NCBI GenBank assembly: GCA_003345545.1
Contig: PRDH01000039.1
Location: 89,881-153,880 of the forward strand
DNA from: Candidatus Thorarchaeota archaeon
GTDB taxonomy: Archaea > Asgardarchaeota > Thorarchaeia > Thorarchaeales > Thorarchaeaceae
DNA: 64,000 nt
Direction: 5' to 3'
A model generated the notes under the pieces. It did no database searches, had not been told where the DNA came from, and was given only the letters and a program-made list of their open reading frames with translations. Position 1 is the stretch's first letter; every line of letters begins with the position of its first letter. The position numbers and the translations under genes are program-made. Of the stretch, positions 33,644-42,652 are shown in pieces.

Positions 33644-34651
33644 TCAATGGAGGTGCGGTGCCACTTTCGTTGCTAATATTTTTGCTGTCTTTACTGGATC
33701 GGTACCTGGTACAGGGAAAGCCACCAAGGTGTTCGCACCAGCATCGATGAACTCCTGCAATCGCTTGAGGCATGATTCGACATCTCCGACTACACCTAGT
33801 GTCTGTACCATCTTGTCAGTGAGCAACTCACCAACATCTTTGCCTGCCTTCTCTGCTTCTTCGAAAGAGTGAGTATCCTCATCTGTGATGTCTGCGTATT
33901 TCATCAGCGGTCCGCCAGGTTGTGAATGAGGCACGTAATACTTCATGAGACCACGTGCAAGATTGAGTGCCTTGTCTTGGTCATCGTCAATGACCATGGG
34001 TAGGTATGAAACCATCTCAAACTTGGTCAGGGACTTACCTGCCTTGTCAGCACCCTCTCTCACTCGATCCCAGGCAAACTTGACATAACCTGGTGTGTTG
34101 AAGATAGACAAGATTGCACCATCACCAATTTCGCCGGTGAGTTGGAGACCCATTTTGCCTTCGAATGCTAGGTATACTGGAGGACTCTTTCTTAGTGGCT
34201 TGAAGATAAGCTGAATATCCTTCGCCGCAAAGAACTCACCGCTGAATGATATCTTCTCGCCGGTAAGAATCATTCTGAGGAGTTCTACGCACTCTCTGGT
34301 TCTTGAAATTGGTTTCTTGACGTCAAACCCCATTTGAGTCATCCAATATGGCACCCCCGAACCAAGTCCGAAAACCATTCTCTTGTTGCTCATCTCATCT
34401 AGTGTGGCAAATTCCATAGCCATCAATGCAGGATGACGTGAGTAGGGATTGATAACTCCCAGGCCAATCCTCACCTTCTCTGTTGCCATCGCAGCGGCAG
34501 CCAGGTATGGTATTCCACCACGAAAGAAATAGTCCTCAGCGTACCATACCGAATTGAGACCTGCCTTCTCTGTAGCAATTGCCATATCCACTGCTTCTCT
34601 GACAGGAAACACTCCTGTCATTGCCAGTCCAACTTCTTTGAATCCTTTCAT
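33644..34651 (-). CDS. Luciferase-like (LLM) F420 or flavin-dependent oxidoreductase
   Basis: This 335 aa protein has the luciferase-like TIM barrel. It resembles methylene-tetrahydromethanopterin reductase-type and other F420-dependent members: VREAVDMAIATEKAGLNSVWYAEDYF, KVRIGLGVINPYSRHPALMAMEFATLDEMS and VFGLGSGVPYW. Near the C-terminus GVVGDVESCLKRLQEFIDAGANTLVAFPVPG is typical. It likely transfers hydride from reduced F420 to an unknown substrate. ATG 34651. The terminator-like hairpin between AOR and this gene suggests it has its own promoter or limited read-through from AOR. Confidence 0.85.
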   Translation of the reverse strand: MKGFKEVGLAMTGVFPVREAVDMAIATEKAGLNSVWYAEDYFFRGGIPYLAAAAMATEKVRIGLGVINPYSRHPALMAMEFATLDEMSNKRMVFGLGSGVPYWMTQMGFDVKKPISRTRECVELLRMILTGEKISFSGEFFAAKDIQLIFKPLRKSPPVYLAFEGKMGLQLTGEIGDGAILSIFNTPGYVKFAWDRVREGADKAGKSLTKFEMVSYLPMVIDDDQDKALNLARGLMKYYVPHSQPGGPLMKYADITDEDTHSFEEAEKAGKDVGELLTDKMVQTLGVVGDVESCLKRLQEFIDAGANTLVAFPVPGTDPVKTAKILATKVAPHLH

Positions 34652-34708
34652 CTGAATCGTTCTCCGTTATCTAGCATCTCGTATCATTCTCATTGAATAT
34701 GGGAAAGA

Positions 34709-34728
34709 AGAGGAGAGGTATCTCCTCT
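34709..34728 (-). terminator. Terminator hairpin at the end of the AOR gene
   Basis: A perfect 8-base stem AGAGGAGA (34709-34716) and TCTCCTCT (34721-34728) with loop GGTA overlaps the AOR stop codon; downstream on the minus strand comes CTTCTTTCCC. It may attenuate transcription before the luciferase-like gene. Confidence 0.5.
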
Positions 34729-36652
34729 ATTCCTTGGGAAGCTTCTTCAGCTTTCCGAGATAGTCAGCTACGTCTTTCAAGCCAAGCTTCTCTAGAGTGC
34801 TTCGCTTGGGCCAACTTGTTTCTTTATCCCATTCATGAAGTTCATAGTATCGGTCGAGCATTCCATCAAGTTCTTTTTGCGAGTTCATTGCTCCCTTTAA
34901 AGGTCCTGATGCTGCTCCTTCATTCATGAGACGCCATGGCAGATTGTCGTGGGCTCGTGTCGCACCTCTGGTGACATTGAACGCCTTCTCCAAGGTACAC
35001 ACACGTCGTCCAGTCCGCATCATCTCTTCCTCTGTCAGCTCGATTCCCGTTGCGGCCGCATAGAGTCTTGCCATATTCTCAGGGTTCACGCCGAATGCTG
35101 CCGTGGATGTAAAGACACAGAAACCCAGTGCCTCCGTGATCTCATAGCAGTCTTCGTGCCATCTGACAATCTCTGCCCGATACTCTGTGAAGTGAGGAGA
35201 TGCCCATTTCTTGCTTCCAGTTATCTTCTCGATGACAGCCACCGCTTCTGGACTCGTGCCAAACTCGGCGAAGGTCTCGGTCATCAAGTGATCATTGCCT
35301 CGTGGATTCACAGCAAAGGCAAGGGAGTAGGCTTTTGCAGACCGTGTTTCTACATTAGACTGCTCCAAGCCCTTTGCGTTCATTACTGCCCATTTGTATG
35401 AGTCGTGACCGATTTTCTTGGTTGCAATCTTGAGACCGTCGCCCAGCAAGTCGCCAAGCTTGCCCTTCCTAAGGGCAAGAGCTTCTATGACCTTGAGAAG
35501 CTCTGGCAGCTTGCCCCATCCTAAGTCCAGTCCATTTGTATCTTTCTTGGTGAGAACGCCCCTCAAGTAGCTCTCAATCGCCCACTGAGCAACACCACCT
35601 GCTGTGATAGTATCAAGTCCGAGTCTGTTGCACATCTCATTTGCCAACAGGACACCTTCAGTATTGATAATTCCGGGTCCGTTGCCGAGGGCACCGAAGG
35701 TTTCATACTCTGGACCGCCGCTGGCAATGCCCGCATTTGGTCCCTTATCTATTGTAGAGTAACGATGGCACGCAATTGTACAGCCAAAGCATGCCACTCT
35801 CCGTTTCAGATACCCTTCACTGACGAGTGCCTGCCCAGTAAGCGGATAGACATTCTCTGTATATCCAGTCTGCCAGTTCTTGCCCGGAAAGGCATGAAGT
35901 TCATTCACTCCAGCCACAGACGCTGACGTTCCAAACTGATGAAGACCCTGAGCGCCGCTGTCTGCTCTCAGATTCTCTCGCATTTCCTCCGCAATCTTGG
36001 CGAATTTCGCAGGGTCTTTCACTTGTATTGGATGGGTTCCTTTCACAGAGATCGCTTTGAGCTTCTTCTTGCCCATGACAGCTGCTCCTCCGCCTCGCCC
36101 AGCTGCGTGATATACCGAGCATTGAATAGAAGCTGCGCGAACAAGATTCTCCCCAGCCGGCCCGATGTATAAACCTCTGGAGTCATCTCCATGCCACTTC
36201 TTCAGTAGCTTGTCAGTCTTAATGATGTCCTTGCCCCAGAGTTTCTTTGCATCCAAGACCTCTACGAGGTCATCCTGAATATGAATGTAGACTGGCTCTT
36301 CTGCCACTCCATGGACAACGAGATGGTCATAGCCAGCATACTTTAACTCAGCACCCCAATGGCCTCCAGTATTGCTCTTAAGGTAGAGACCCGTGGTGCA
36401 TCCAACTGTCGTCACTGATGTTCTTCCAGAAGCGGGAGCGGTTGTGCCCGTTACGGCTCCAGGTGCAAAGATGATAATGTTTCTTGGGTCATCCCACGTG
36501 ATTTCAGGGTCCTTGCAATAGTCCCATAGAATCCTCGCATTGATGCCTCTTGAACCAACGTACAACTTGCGCCATTCTTCAGGGAGTTCCTCTACCCAGC
36601 TCTTTCTCTTGCCAATGTCCACGTGCAGTATCTTTCCTTGGTGACCGTACAA
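34727..36652 (-). CDS. aor: Tungsten aldehyde:ferredoxin oxidoreductase
   Basis: This 641 aa enzyme oxidises aldehydes to carboxylic acids with reduction of ferredoxin, using a tungsto-bispterin and one 4Fe-4S cluster. Seen features: N-terminal ILHVDIGKRKSWVEELPEEW, GAVTGTTAPASGRTSVTTVG, the pterin segment YIGPAGENLVRAASIQCSVYHAAGRGG (in parts), the cluster cysteines CFGCTIACH, GPEYETFGALG and a C-terminal Cys in ALGFCVFTS. The start is TTG 36652, with GGAGG 11 bases upstream. It begins 4 bases after the stop of the polyferredoxin gene, its electron partner. Aldehyde specificity is not visible. Confidence 0.95.
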   Translation of the reverse strand: MYGHQGKILHVDIGKRKSWVEELPEEWRKLYVGSRGINARILWDYCKDPEITWDDPRNIIIFAPGAVTGTTAPASGRTSVTTVGCTTGLYLKSNTGGHWGAELKYAGYDHLVVHGVAEEPVYIHIQDDLVEVLDAKKLWGKDIIKTDKLLKKWHGDDSRGLYIGPAGENLVRAASIQCSVYHAAGRGGGAAVMGKKKLKAISVKGTHPIQVKDPAKFAKIAEEMRENLRADSGAQGLHQFGTSASVAGVNELHAFPGKNWQTGYTENVYPLTGQALVSEGYLKRRVACFGCTIACHRYSTIDKGPNAGIASGGPEYETFGALGNGPGIINTEGVLLANEMCNRLGLDTITAGGVAQWAIESYLRGVLTKKDTNGLDLGWGKLPELLKVIEALALRKGKLGDLLGDGLKIATKKIGHDSYKWAVMNAKGLEQSNVETRSAKAYSLAFAVNPRGNDHLMTETFAEFGTSPEAVAVIEKITGSKKWASPHFTEYRAEIVRWHEDCYEITEALGFCVFTSTAAFGVNPENMARLYAAATGIELTEEEMMRTGRRVCTLEKAFNVTRGATRAHDNLPWRLMNEGAASGPLKGAMNSQKELDGMLDRYYELHEWDKETSWPKRSTLEKLGLKDVADYLGKLKKLPKE

Positions 36653-36655
36653 CTT

Positions 36656-37147
36656 TCATGCAACCTCCTTCTTGATGTCTTTGTAGGCAGCCATTCTGGC
36701 TGAACGAAGCTTTTTCTTTTGAGTGAACAACTCGTCTGTCCTCTTGACCCACAGTAGAGCACCGGGAACGCAATGCTTGACGCAGTAGGGATCTCCTTTG
36801 CAGAGATTACATATCAGAGGCACACCAGTTTCAGGATGTGACCTAATGCCATGGTATGGACAGGACTCGACACAGGACCCACATTGTGTACATATCTCCA
36901 TGTCAACTGTAATGATTCCTGTTTTGGTATCTCTGGAGAGCGCACCGTCAGGGCACGCCTTAATACATGGGTGTGCTTCACATTGCTCGCAAAGAAGCTG
37001 AACGCCCAGCGCGATGTCCTCTCTCTTTAGAATCTTGATCCTCCCTCGAGCTGGATCGAAGAGGTCTTCCTTGGTGAGTGAACATGCAAGGCTGCACTGC
37101 TTGCAGCCCGTGCATTTGTCCATATCAACAAGCAGCAATTTTTCCAT
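36656..37147 (-). CDS. Polyferredoxin with four 4Fe-4S motifs (AOR partner)
   Basis: This 163 aa iron-sulfur protein resembles the HycB/AOR-associated ferredoxins. Four cysteine motifs are seen: CTGCKQCSLAC, CEQCEAHPCIKAC, CTQCGSCVESC and CNLCKGDPYCVKHC, enough for four clusters. It should accept electrons from AOR or link it to another oxidoreductase. ATG 37147 is supported by GGAAGG 7-8 bases upstream. A TATA-like GATTAAAATAGG lies at about 37201-37212. It is the first gene of the AOR operon. The basic C-terminal tail (KKKLRSARMAAYKDIKKE) is longer than usual. Confidence 0.9.
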   Translation of the reverse strand: MEKLLLVDMDKCTGCKQCSLACSLTKEDLFDPARGRIKILKREDIALGVQLLCEQCEAHPCIKACPDGALSRDTKTGIITVDMEICTQCGSCVESCPYHGIRSHPETGVPLICNLCKGDPYCVKHCVPGALLWVKRTDELFTQKKKLRSARMAAYKDIKKEVA

Positions 37148-37162
37148 ATCTTTTCCTTCCAA

Positions 37163-37433
37163 TGGCCAGTTGTTAAAGCAAGTTTAGTATCTTCGGGGCC
37201 TATTTTAATCCTGCCCTTCCCGTTCTGTTTCTTGAAACATATCGAAGCAAAAGTGGTGCCACAGAAATGACGTGTAGACTCCGTTGACGCACTCCCGATG
37301 AGTGTCTATATGATCAAGGAGTACACCAGAGGTTTTCCTATAAGAGGCAGCTTAAGATTCTTCCTCATCTCTTTAACAATTGAGGGCATCTCTATGCTAG
37401 TGGTGGCGTAGGACTCGTCACGTCATAAAGCAA
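37163..37433. other. Intergenic stretch without a gene
   Basis: About 310 bases separate the polyferredoxin and the DUF2085 gene. Apart from the TATA-like GATTAAAATAGG of the ferredoxin gene (minus strand, 37201-37212) and the repeat at 37434-37449, I see no ORF with a ribosome-binding site, tRNA or stable hairpin series in it. Confidence 0.6.
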
Positions 37434-37449
37434 TGAGTTTTAAGACTCA
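37434..37449. promoter_or_regulatory. Inverted repeat over the DUF2085 TATA box
   Basis: TGAGT (37434-37438) and ACTCA (37445-37449) flank TTTTAAG-type TATA sequence (TTTAAG, 37439-37444), 28-33 bases before the GTG start at 37477. This fits a repressor site placed directly on the core promoter. Confidence 0.45.
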
Positions 37450-37476
37450 GGGAAGTTTCAAATTCCGTGTATCACC

Positions 37477-38046
37477 GTGACAGAGGGACAAGAAAACATC
37501 ACGCATGAAGATGAGCTCGGCGCAAAGGATTTGGAATGGGCACGATCTGATGATGTCAAGGAGGGTCTGCGTATGATATTGTCCCATCATCCTCCCTCTC
37601 TCTATGGTCATTGCCTTCGGATTTCGGTAAGAGGCCATTCTTTGTATCTCTGTGGCAGGTGCACTGGGATATATGGCGGACTAGCGTTGGGTCTTCTGAT
37701 GCTGTTCTTATTCGACATCGCTCTCGCACCGTCATGGCTTTGGTTCCTGATATCTGTCGCAATTGGATTCTCGACTGTGGTTGACTGGATGAGTCAGAGA
37801 CTGACTCCACGTAAGACTACAAACACTATCAGAGCGGTGACGGGCTTTTGTTCCGGAATAGGACTTGCCATAATCTTCTACCTCGGCAACGTACTGTACA
37901 TGCTGGTAGCCCTAGCAGTGATGAGCGTTTCAATTGGACTGGTGGGATTGATTGAGAACCGTAGAAGGTCCGCCAGTCTTGCAGCCCAGAGAGCAGAGAT
38001 TGATGCCGAGGATTCGCTTGATGATGACGGGCACGAATCAACTTGA
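37477..38046 (+). CDS. DUF2085 membrane protein
   Basis: This 189 aa protein belongs to DUF2085: the signature H-x-C-R (GHCLRISVRG), followed by LYLCGRCTGIYGG, precedes about four membrane helices. The conserved His and Cys residues suggest metal binding near the membrane surface. The C-terminus is a charged acidic tail. Function is unknown for the whole family. The start is GTG 37477, about 10 bases after the expected transcript start. Confidence 0.8.
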   Translation: MTEGQENITHEDELGAKDLEWARSDDVKEGLRMILSHHPPSLYGHCLRISVRGHSLYLCGRCTGIYGGLALGLLMLFLFDIALAPSWLWFLISVAIGFSTVVDWMSQRLTPRKTTNTIRAVTGFCSGIGLAIIFYLGNVLYMLVALAVMSVSIGLVGLIENRRRSASLAAQRAEIDAEDSLDDDGHEST

Positions 38047-38114
38047 GCAGTACATTATTGATTCATGCCAAAGTGTTTTAAACTAGGCATCGTGCGATTA
38101 CTCAGTGACAAACG

Positions 38115-39251
38115 ATGATTCCGTTCACTAAGCCAATAGTTGAAGATGAAGAGATTCAAGCCGTCAAGCGTGTCTTGGAATCTGGAATGCTTGCAGAGGG
38201 CAAAGTTGCACATGAGTTTGAGAAGCTTTTCTCTGCTTACGTGGGCACCAAATACGCCACGGTGACGTCGAGCGGAACAACAGCTCTCACAACAGCTCTG
38301 GAGGCAATGGGCATTCAGCCGGGCGATGAGGTAATAACAACTCCTTTCACTTTTATTGCCTCTGCGAATTCCATCGCGATTCTAGGTGGTATTCCAGTCT
38401 TTGTCGATGTCAAACCTGATTCATACAACATAGATCCCGATCTCATTGAGGCGGCTATCACAAAGAAAACACGGGCAATTATGCCTGTACATATCTTTGG
38501 TATGCCTTGTGACATGAAACGAATTATGGAGATTGCGGAGGATCATGATCTCCTGGTCATCGAGGATGCCTGTCAAGCTCACGGCGCCGAGATTGATGGA
38601 AGACGTGTTGGCAGTCTAGGTCATACCGCATGTTTTTCATTCTATGCCACAAAGAATATTCTCACAGGCGAGGGCGGTATGATCACAACTGACGATGAAG
38701 AGCTCTACAATCGTATGCTGATGATTAAGAATCATGGTCGTGGCAAAGAGGGCGGATACAGTCATTTCCAAATTGGGTATAACAACAGAATGATGGATAT
38801 TGTTGCTGCTATTGGCGTTGAGCAAATGAAACGTGTTTCTAGCCTCGTCAAGAAACGAAGGCAAAACGCAAAAGAATACGATCGCTTCCTGGCTGATTTC
38901 GAAGCAGTCCGACCACAGAAACAGGACCCTGCCTTCAAGTCAGGTTATCACCTGTATGTTCCAAGGCTATATTCTGACAAATTGTCACGTGACGAGATGG
39001 TTTCTGCACTTCGGAATGCAGGCGTAGGTGCTAGAGCTGTGTATGTCCTGCCTTGCCACAAACAAGACACATATTTGAATATTCAGAAATGGCGTTGGGC
39101 GAAGTTCGTAGACTATCCAGACTATTCGAAGGTGAATCTACCTATCTCTGAGGACTTGGGCGCACGACATTTCGACATACCTGTTCATCCGAGCCTGACC
39201 AAAGAGGAAAAGGAAACCATTCAAGAAGCTATTAAGACCGTTCTTTCTTGA
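38115..39251 (+). CDS. DegT/DnrJ/EryC1/StrS sugar aminotransferase
   Basis: This 378 aa PLP enzyme aminates nucleotide-linked keto sugars, often UDP-sugars used for glycans. Motifs: IPFTKPIVEDEEIQAVKRVL, TVTSSGTTALTTALEAMG, TTPFTFIASANSIAILGG, VIEDACQAHGAEIDG and the PLP-lysine in FYATKNILTGEGGM, followed by NHGRGKEGGYSHFQIGYN. The last 60 residues include VLPCHKQDTY and FDIPVHPSLTKEE, both family typical. ATG 38115; TATA-like TTTTAAAC is near 38073-38080. It may serve surface glycan synthesis together with GlmS, though they are 14 kb apart. Confidence 0.9.
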   Translation: MIPFTKPIVEDEEIQAVKRVLESGMLAEGKVAHEFEKLFSAYVGTKYATVTSSGTTALTTALEAMGIQPGDEVITTPFTFIASANSIAILGGIPVFVDVKPDSYNIDPDLIEAAITKKTRAIMPVHIFGMPCDMKRIMEIAEDHDLLVIEDACQAHGAEIDGRRVGSLGHTACFSFYATKNILTGEGGMITTDDEELYNRMLMIKNHGRGKEGGYSHFQIGYNNRMMDIVAAIGVEQMKRVSSLVKKRRQNAKEYDRFLADFEAVRPQKQDPAFKSGYHLYVPRLYSDKLSRDEMVSALRNAGVGARAVYVLPCHKQDTYLNIQKWRWAKFVDYPDYSKVNLPISEDLGARHFDIPVHPSLTKEEKETIQEAIKTVLS

Positions 39252-39256
39252 TATTC

Positions 39257-39898
39257 CTAGAAGTATTCCAGGACCGCTCTTAGATCCTTCGAGTGGACAC
39301 TAACGCAGGCCGACTTACTTACGGCTTCGCTTTGTGGATTGAATGCTATACTGAAGGCGGAGGTTTTGAATAGCTCGATATCATTGCTGCCATCACCAAT
39401 GCTCGCAAGGTGTTTTGGTTCGAAACCATTGTCGCCTAGTAATTTCAATGCTGTTTCTGCCTTCTGTCTGCTGCCCATGATGAACTCGACCTCACCATTG
39501 TGAGCCCCGTTCTCTTCTCCCAGGATATTCGAGTATGCAAAATCCAATCCTAGTCTCTTGGAAAACGGTTCCATGAAGAACTGACTTACGCCACTGGAGA
39601 TACAGCCAACGATGTATCCCTTGTCCTTGAGAATTCCGATAGTTTCTTTCGCACCCAACCTAAGAGGAAGCTCATGTATGAGATTATTATAGACCCCGTC
39701 CGTCGCCACACCCCTCCAGATCTTGCAGCCCTCCGCAATCGATTCTTCGAAACTCTTTCTCTCTTTTGTGACTCTAGCATAGACGGCCATGAATTTCTCT
39801 CCGAGTCCGAGGTGTTGTGCGAGGGGAAATGCAGCGCTGGGACCGTCGAACAAGACTCCGTCCAGGTCAAGGGAGATGACCCTGATGTTCTCTCTCAT
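39257..39898 (-). CDS. HAD-superfamily phosphatase (SerB-like)
   Basis: This 213 aa phosphatase has the four HAD motifs: SLDLDGVLFDG (nucleophile Asp), CISSGVSQF, Lys in SRQKAETALKLLG, and SIGDGSNDIELF. The order and spacing resemble phosphoserine phosphatase. A substrate other than phosphoserine is possible, since motif I is DLDGV with an inserted FDG. ATG 39898. It is convergent with the aminotransferase gene, only 5 bases between the stops. Confidence 0.85.
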   Translation of the reverse strand: MRENIRVISLDLDGVLFDGPSAAFPLAQHLGLGEKFMAVYARVTKERKSFEESIAEGCKIWRGVATDGVYNNLIHELPLRLGAKETIGILKDKGYIVGCISSGVSQFFMEPFSKRLGLDFAYSNILGEENGAHNGEVEFIMGSRQKAETALKLLGDNGFEPKHLASIGDGSNDIELFKTSAFSIAFNPQSEAVSKSACVSVHSKDLRAVLEYF

Positions 39899-39981
39899 GC
39901 TTCTGGCTCCATTGATTTGTGTGGTCGCCTAAAGCCACATACACAAGGGTAATTATCGGTTTTGCTCCATAGTGAACCGCA

Positions 39982-41136
39982 ATGAACATAATCAGAAAGT
40001 TCGGTTCTGGCTCGGTCAATGAGATCTCCAAGAAGTTCGTCAGACGAGAACGCTCGGAGAGCGAACTTATCTTCGACGTTGGGAAGATGCAGAGAGATGT
40101 CCTGTCGAAGATGCTCGTGATTTGCGGGAAAGTAGGTAGTGACAATGCTGAACTGTATGAACAGAAAGCCAAGGAAATAGAATGCGACTACATTCTCGAA
40201 AAAGGGAGATCATGGGTTCTCACGCAGAAGACAATACGCGGAGCCTATGAACCGGGCCATCATCGGGGAGTGCTCCTAATTGGAGACAATAAACAGCTTC
40301 CGGCCACTCAGATTGCCTATCATCAGGTATTTGGGTTCACCGACTGGTTCCTCCAAGATCTTGATGGTGACTCAATTCCTGACTTTCCGATTGGTCGTAT
40401 CTTCGGCCCCCCTCAGACTGTCTTGTACCACATGGACCCCATCATCATTGATAGTAACGTTGCTGTTATCTTTGATAGTCAGCCCGGAAGATCGTCGCTA
40501 TATGTCGAGGGTCTGACAAGGTTGGGATTTGATGTTGAGGTACTCAATAGATTCACAGAAAAGGCAAGCAGGCTCCTTTCTGTCAGCGAGTTCATTCTGC
40601 AGTTTTCTGACGGTATGCTGAGCAATAGGATTCATGGTACTCCTCGTGAGTGGTCAACAGGCAATTCCGCAATTCTCACTCACGAACAGGCAGCGACAAT
40701 CCATTTCGAGGGCTATCCGGTTGTCTTCTCCGAGGCCTGTAGCACTGCTCAGGAAGGTCCCCTATTGAGGGCATTTCTCAATCAAGGAGCTTTGTACATT
40801 GGCTCGACTCTGGAAACCATGAATAATCTGGAACCTTCTGATGACTGGAGAATGTGCCCTTACAGCGATGGAGTGAAGTTTGGATTCCTAGACTTGCTGG
40901 ACTCGCTTGAGATGGTTGGAGAGGTGAAGGTGACCGTTGACAGAGAGATAGCTAGGAATCTCTCCCCGAAAGTGCTCGGAGATCTTCAGAATGTACGCAA
41001 TGGAAAATCGAATACCCTGACAGAAGATCAAGCTGTGTCTGCCTGCGAATGGGTTCTATTCGGGAATCCATTACGCAAAACCCCTGTGGGGCCAAATGCT
41101 AGTTATACTCCTGGCAGGATTCTTGTGGACACCTAG
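39982..41136 (+). CDS. Caspase-fold protease-like protein (C25/gingipain type)
   Basis: This 384 aa protein resembles the catalytic domain of clan CD peptidase family C25. The segment IAYHQVFGFTDWFLQDLDGD-SIPDFPIGRIFG matches the D..Y..DGD..PD..IGRI region. The candidate catalytic His is His218 in NRIHGTPREW and the Cys is Cys253 in VVFSEACSTAQEG. It has no signal peptide or membrane helix, so unlike gingipains it would act in the cytoplasm. It is about the size of one catalytic domain. ATG 39982 with GTGA 7 bases upstream. Peptidase activity is inferred from motifs. Confidence 0.6.
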   Translation: MNIIRKFGSGSVNEISKKFVRRERSESELIFDVGKMQRDVLSKMLVICGKVGSDNAELYEQKAKEIECDYILEKGRSWVLTQKTIRGAYEPGHHRGVLLIGDNKQLPATQIAYHQVFGFTDWFLQDLDGDSIPDFPIGRIFGPPQTVLYHMDPIIIDSNVAVIFDSQPGRSSLYVEGLTRLGFDVEVLNRFTEKASRLLSVSEFILQFSDGMLSNRIHGTPREWSTGNSAILTHEQAATIHFEGYPVVFSEACSTAQEGPLLRAFLNQGALYIGSTLETMNNLEPSDDWRMCPYSDGVKFGFLDLLDSLEMVGEVKVTVDREIARNLSPKVLGDLQNVRNGKSNTLTEDQAVSACEWVLFGNPLRKTPVGPNASYTPGRILVDT

Positions 41137-41477
41137 TTCATCCTAGTTCGATTCACAGAATGGAGAATCACACCAAGAGCTCCACCCGCAGCGCCTAGTA
41201 CTCCCATAATCAGCACTGCTGATGCTATGATAAGAATATCCGTGGTCATGGCAGCAGTCACTACAAAGATGATCGAGTACGCCACGGTTGCAGAGAGAAA
41301 ACCACTGAGAGCTGCTATCCTGTATTCGTTGATGAGGTAGCCGCTCACAAAGCCAGCAGTCACCGGTGCGAGGATGGATAGAATGAAGAAGAGTCCGAAA
41401 TTCAAAAGGATACCCACAGCTATGAAAGCTAGTATTCCGACTGCATTTCCGTGGTTTTGAGCATCTGAAACTGACAC
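41133..41477 (-). CDS. Small membrane protein with four helices
   Basis: This 114 aa hydrophobic protein has four predicted membrane segments. Glycine-rich helices (VTAGFVSGYLINE and LGAAGGALGVIL) resemble DUF5518-like archaeal proteins. No enzyme motif is seen. The start is GTG 41477. Its stop overlaps that of the convergent C25-like gene by 4 bases. Function unknown. Confidence 0.65.
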   Translation of the reverse strand: MSVSDAQNHGNAVGILAFIAVGILLNFGLFFILSILAPVTAGFVSGYLINEYRIAALSGFLSATVAYSIIFVVTAAMTTDILIIASAVLIMGVLGAAGGALGVILHSVNRTRMN

Positions 41478-41692
41478 TGTGACACCGCGGCCTTCTTCGG
41501 GTTCACTTCGATTTAACCATGATGTTCACTGAGTTACTCATTCAGCTCAAGTACCTCTTCACGGAAAAGTATCAATACAGGAATGAAGAATGGAGCTAGT
41601 GCATCCTCTCAGCAGTATTCAGCTGTTCTACGAGCCCCGTTGACGCAGCTGCAATTTCGATGAGGCAAAGTCCAAACATGTGAGGTCATTGA

Positions 41693-42652
41693 TTGCTCTT
41701 TGAACTGGAAACACCAAGACAATACAATCTGCTTGCATCAGTACATTCTTGGATCTATCCCGATATCCAACCTGTCCCAGAAACTACAGGTGCAACATTC
41801 TTTGCCCGCATGTACGAGATTAATGACCAGCTAGTTCCTATCATTATCGAACAAGCTCGACCAGGGAGCACTGTCCATGTCAAGTACCCCTCGAAGGAGG
41901 TGCCTGTTGAGTCTGTTAAAGCGAAGTTGAGTGAGGTGCTTGGACTTACAGTCAAGATGACAGGCGCACTACGAGCTATTCGCAGGAGTCCTCAACTCTG
42001 TCGTATTGCCTCACAGGTGTCGGGGATACGACCCTATCTCTCTGCGTCAGTCTATGAGGGCCTCATCAAGACTATCATCCAGCAGCAAATCTCCTATAGA
42101 GCTGCAAATGCCCTCACGAGAAGAATGGTTCTTGAACTCTCCAGAAAAAGACTATTCGAAGGTCTGACACTCTACTCCTTCCCGACGCCTGCAGAAATCC
42201 TGAGTCTTGGGCTTGAAGGATTGCGTAGCCTTGGCTTGGGTTACAAGAGTGAGTATGTTCACAGAATAGTCGAGTTGTTACATGATGGTACACTAAGTCT
42301 TGAAGAGCTCAAAGGCAAGAGCCATGATGAAGTCCGGGCGACCTTGGTACCTCTCCGAGGCATAGGACCGTGGACCGTCCGTACACTCTCTATTGCTGGG
42401 CTTGGCGATTACACAGTCTTCCCCATCGATGATTTTGGAGTCAGGAATCTCATGGGGCGTCTGTACAGCAAGAACAGAAAGAGGATGACTACAAATCAGG
42501 TCGAGGACATAGCTCTGGCCTGGGGTAATGATTGGCCATTAGTCATGTACTTGTTGATGTGCGCGGACGTCTTGGGCTACTTTGGGGAAGAGGGTCGCCA
42601 GCAAACGCATAAAAGGGCCTCCCGCGATGATGCAAAGCGAAAATCCGGGTGA
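41693..42652 (+). CDS. alkA: DNA-3-methyladenine glycosylase (AlkA-like HhH-GPD)
   Basis: This 319 aa base-excision glycosylase removes alkylated bases. The helix-hairpin-helix is LVPLRGIGPWTVRTLSIAGLG, followed by the catalytic Asp in YTVFPIDDFGVRNLMG. IIQQQISYRAANALTRRM is the typical first helix of the GPD domain, and the N-terminal ~100 residues are the beta-rich AlkA-N like part. The start is TTG 41693 with GAGGTC upstream. The C-terminal tail is basic. It is directly followed (no gap) by an ABC permease gene, a surprising operon partner. Confidence 0.88.
   Translation: MLFELETPRQYNLLASVHSWIYPDIQPVPETTGATFFARMYEINDQLVPIIIEQARPGSTVHVKYPSKEVPVESVKAKLSEVLGLTVKMTGALRAIRRSPQLCRIASQVSGIRPYLSASVYEGLIKTIIQQQISYRAANALTRRMVLELSRKRLFEGLTLYSFPTPAEILSLGLEGLRSLGLGYKSEYVHRIVELLHDGTLSLEELKGKSHDEVRATLVPLRGIGPWTVRTLSIAGLGDYTVFPIDDFGVRNLMGRLYSKNRKRMTTNQVEDIALAWGNDWPLVMYLLMCADVLGYFGEEGRQQTHKRASRDDAKRKSG

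Noticed and set aside
41519..41599. 26-codon ORF before alkA
   Set aside because: It starts right behind a TATA-like sequence without a ribosome site, and its composition gives no sign of coding.
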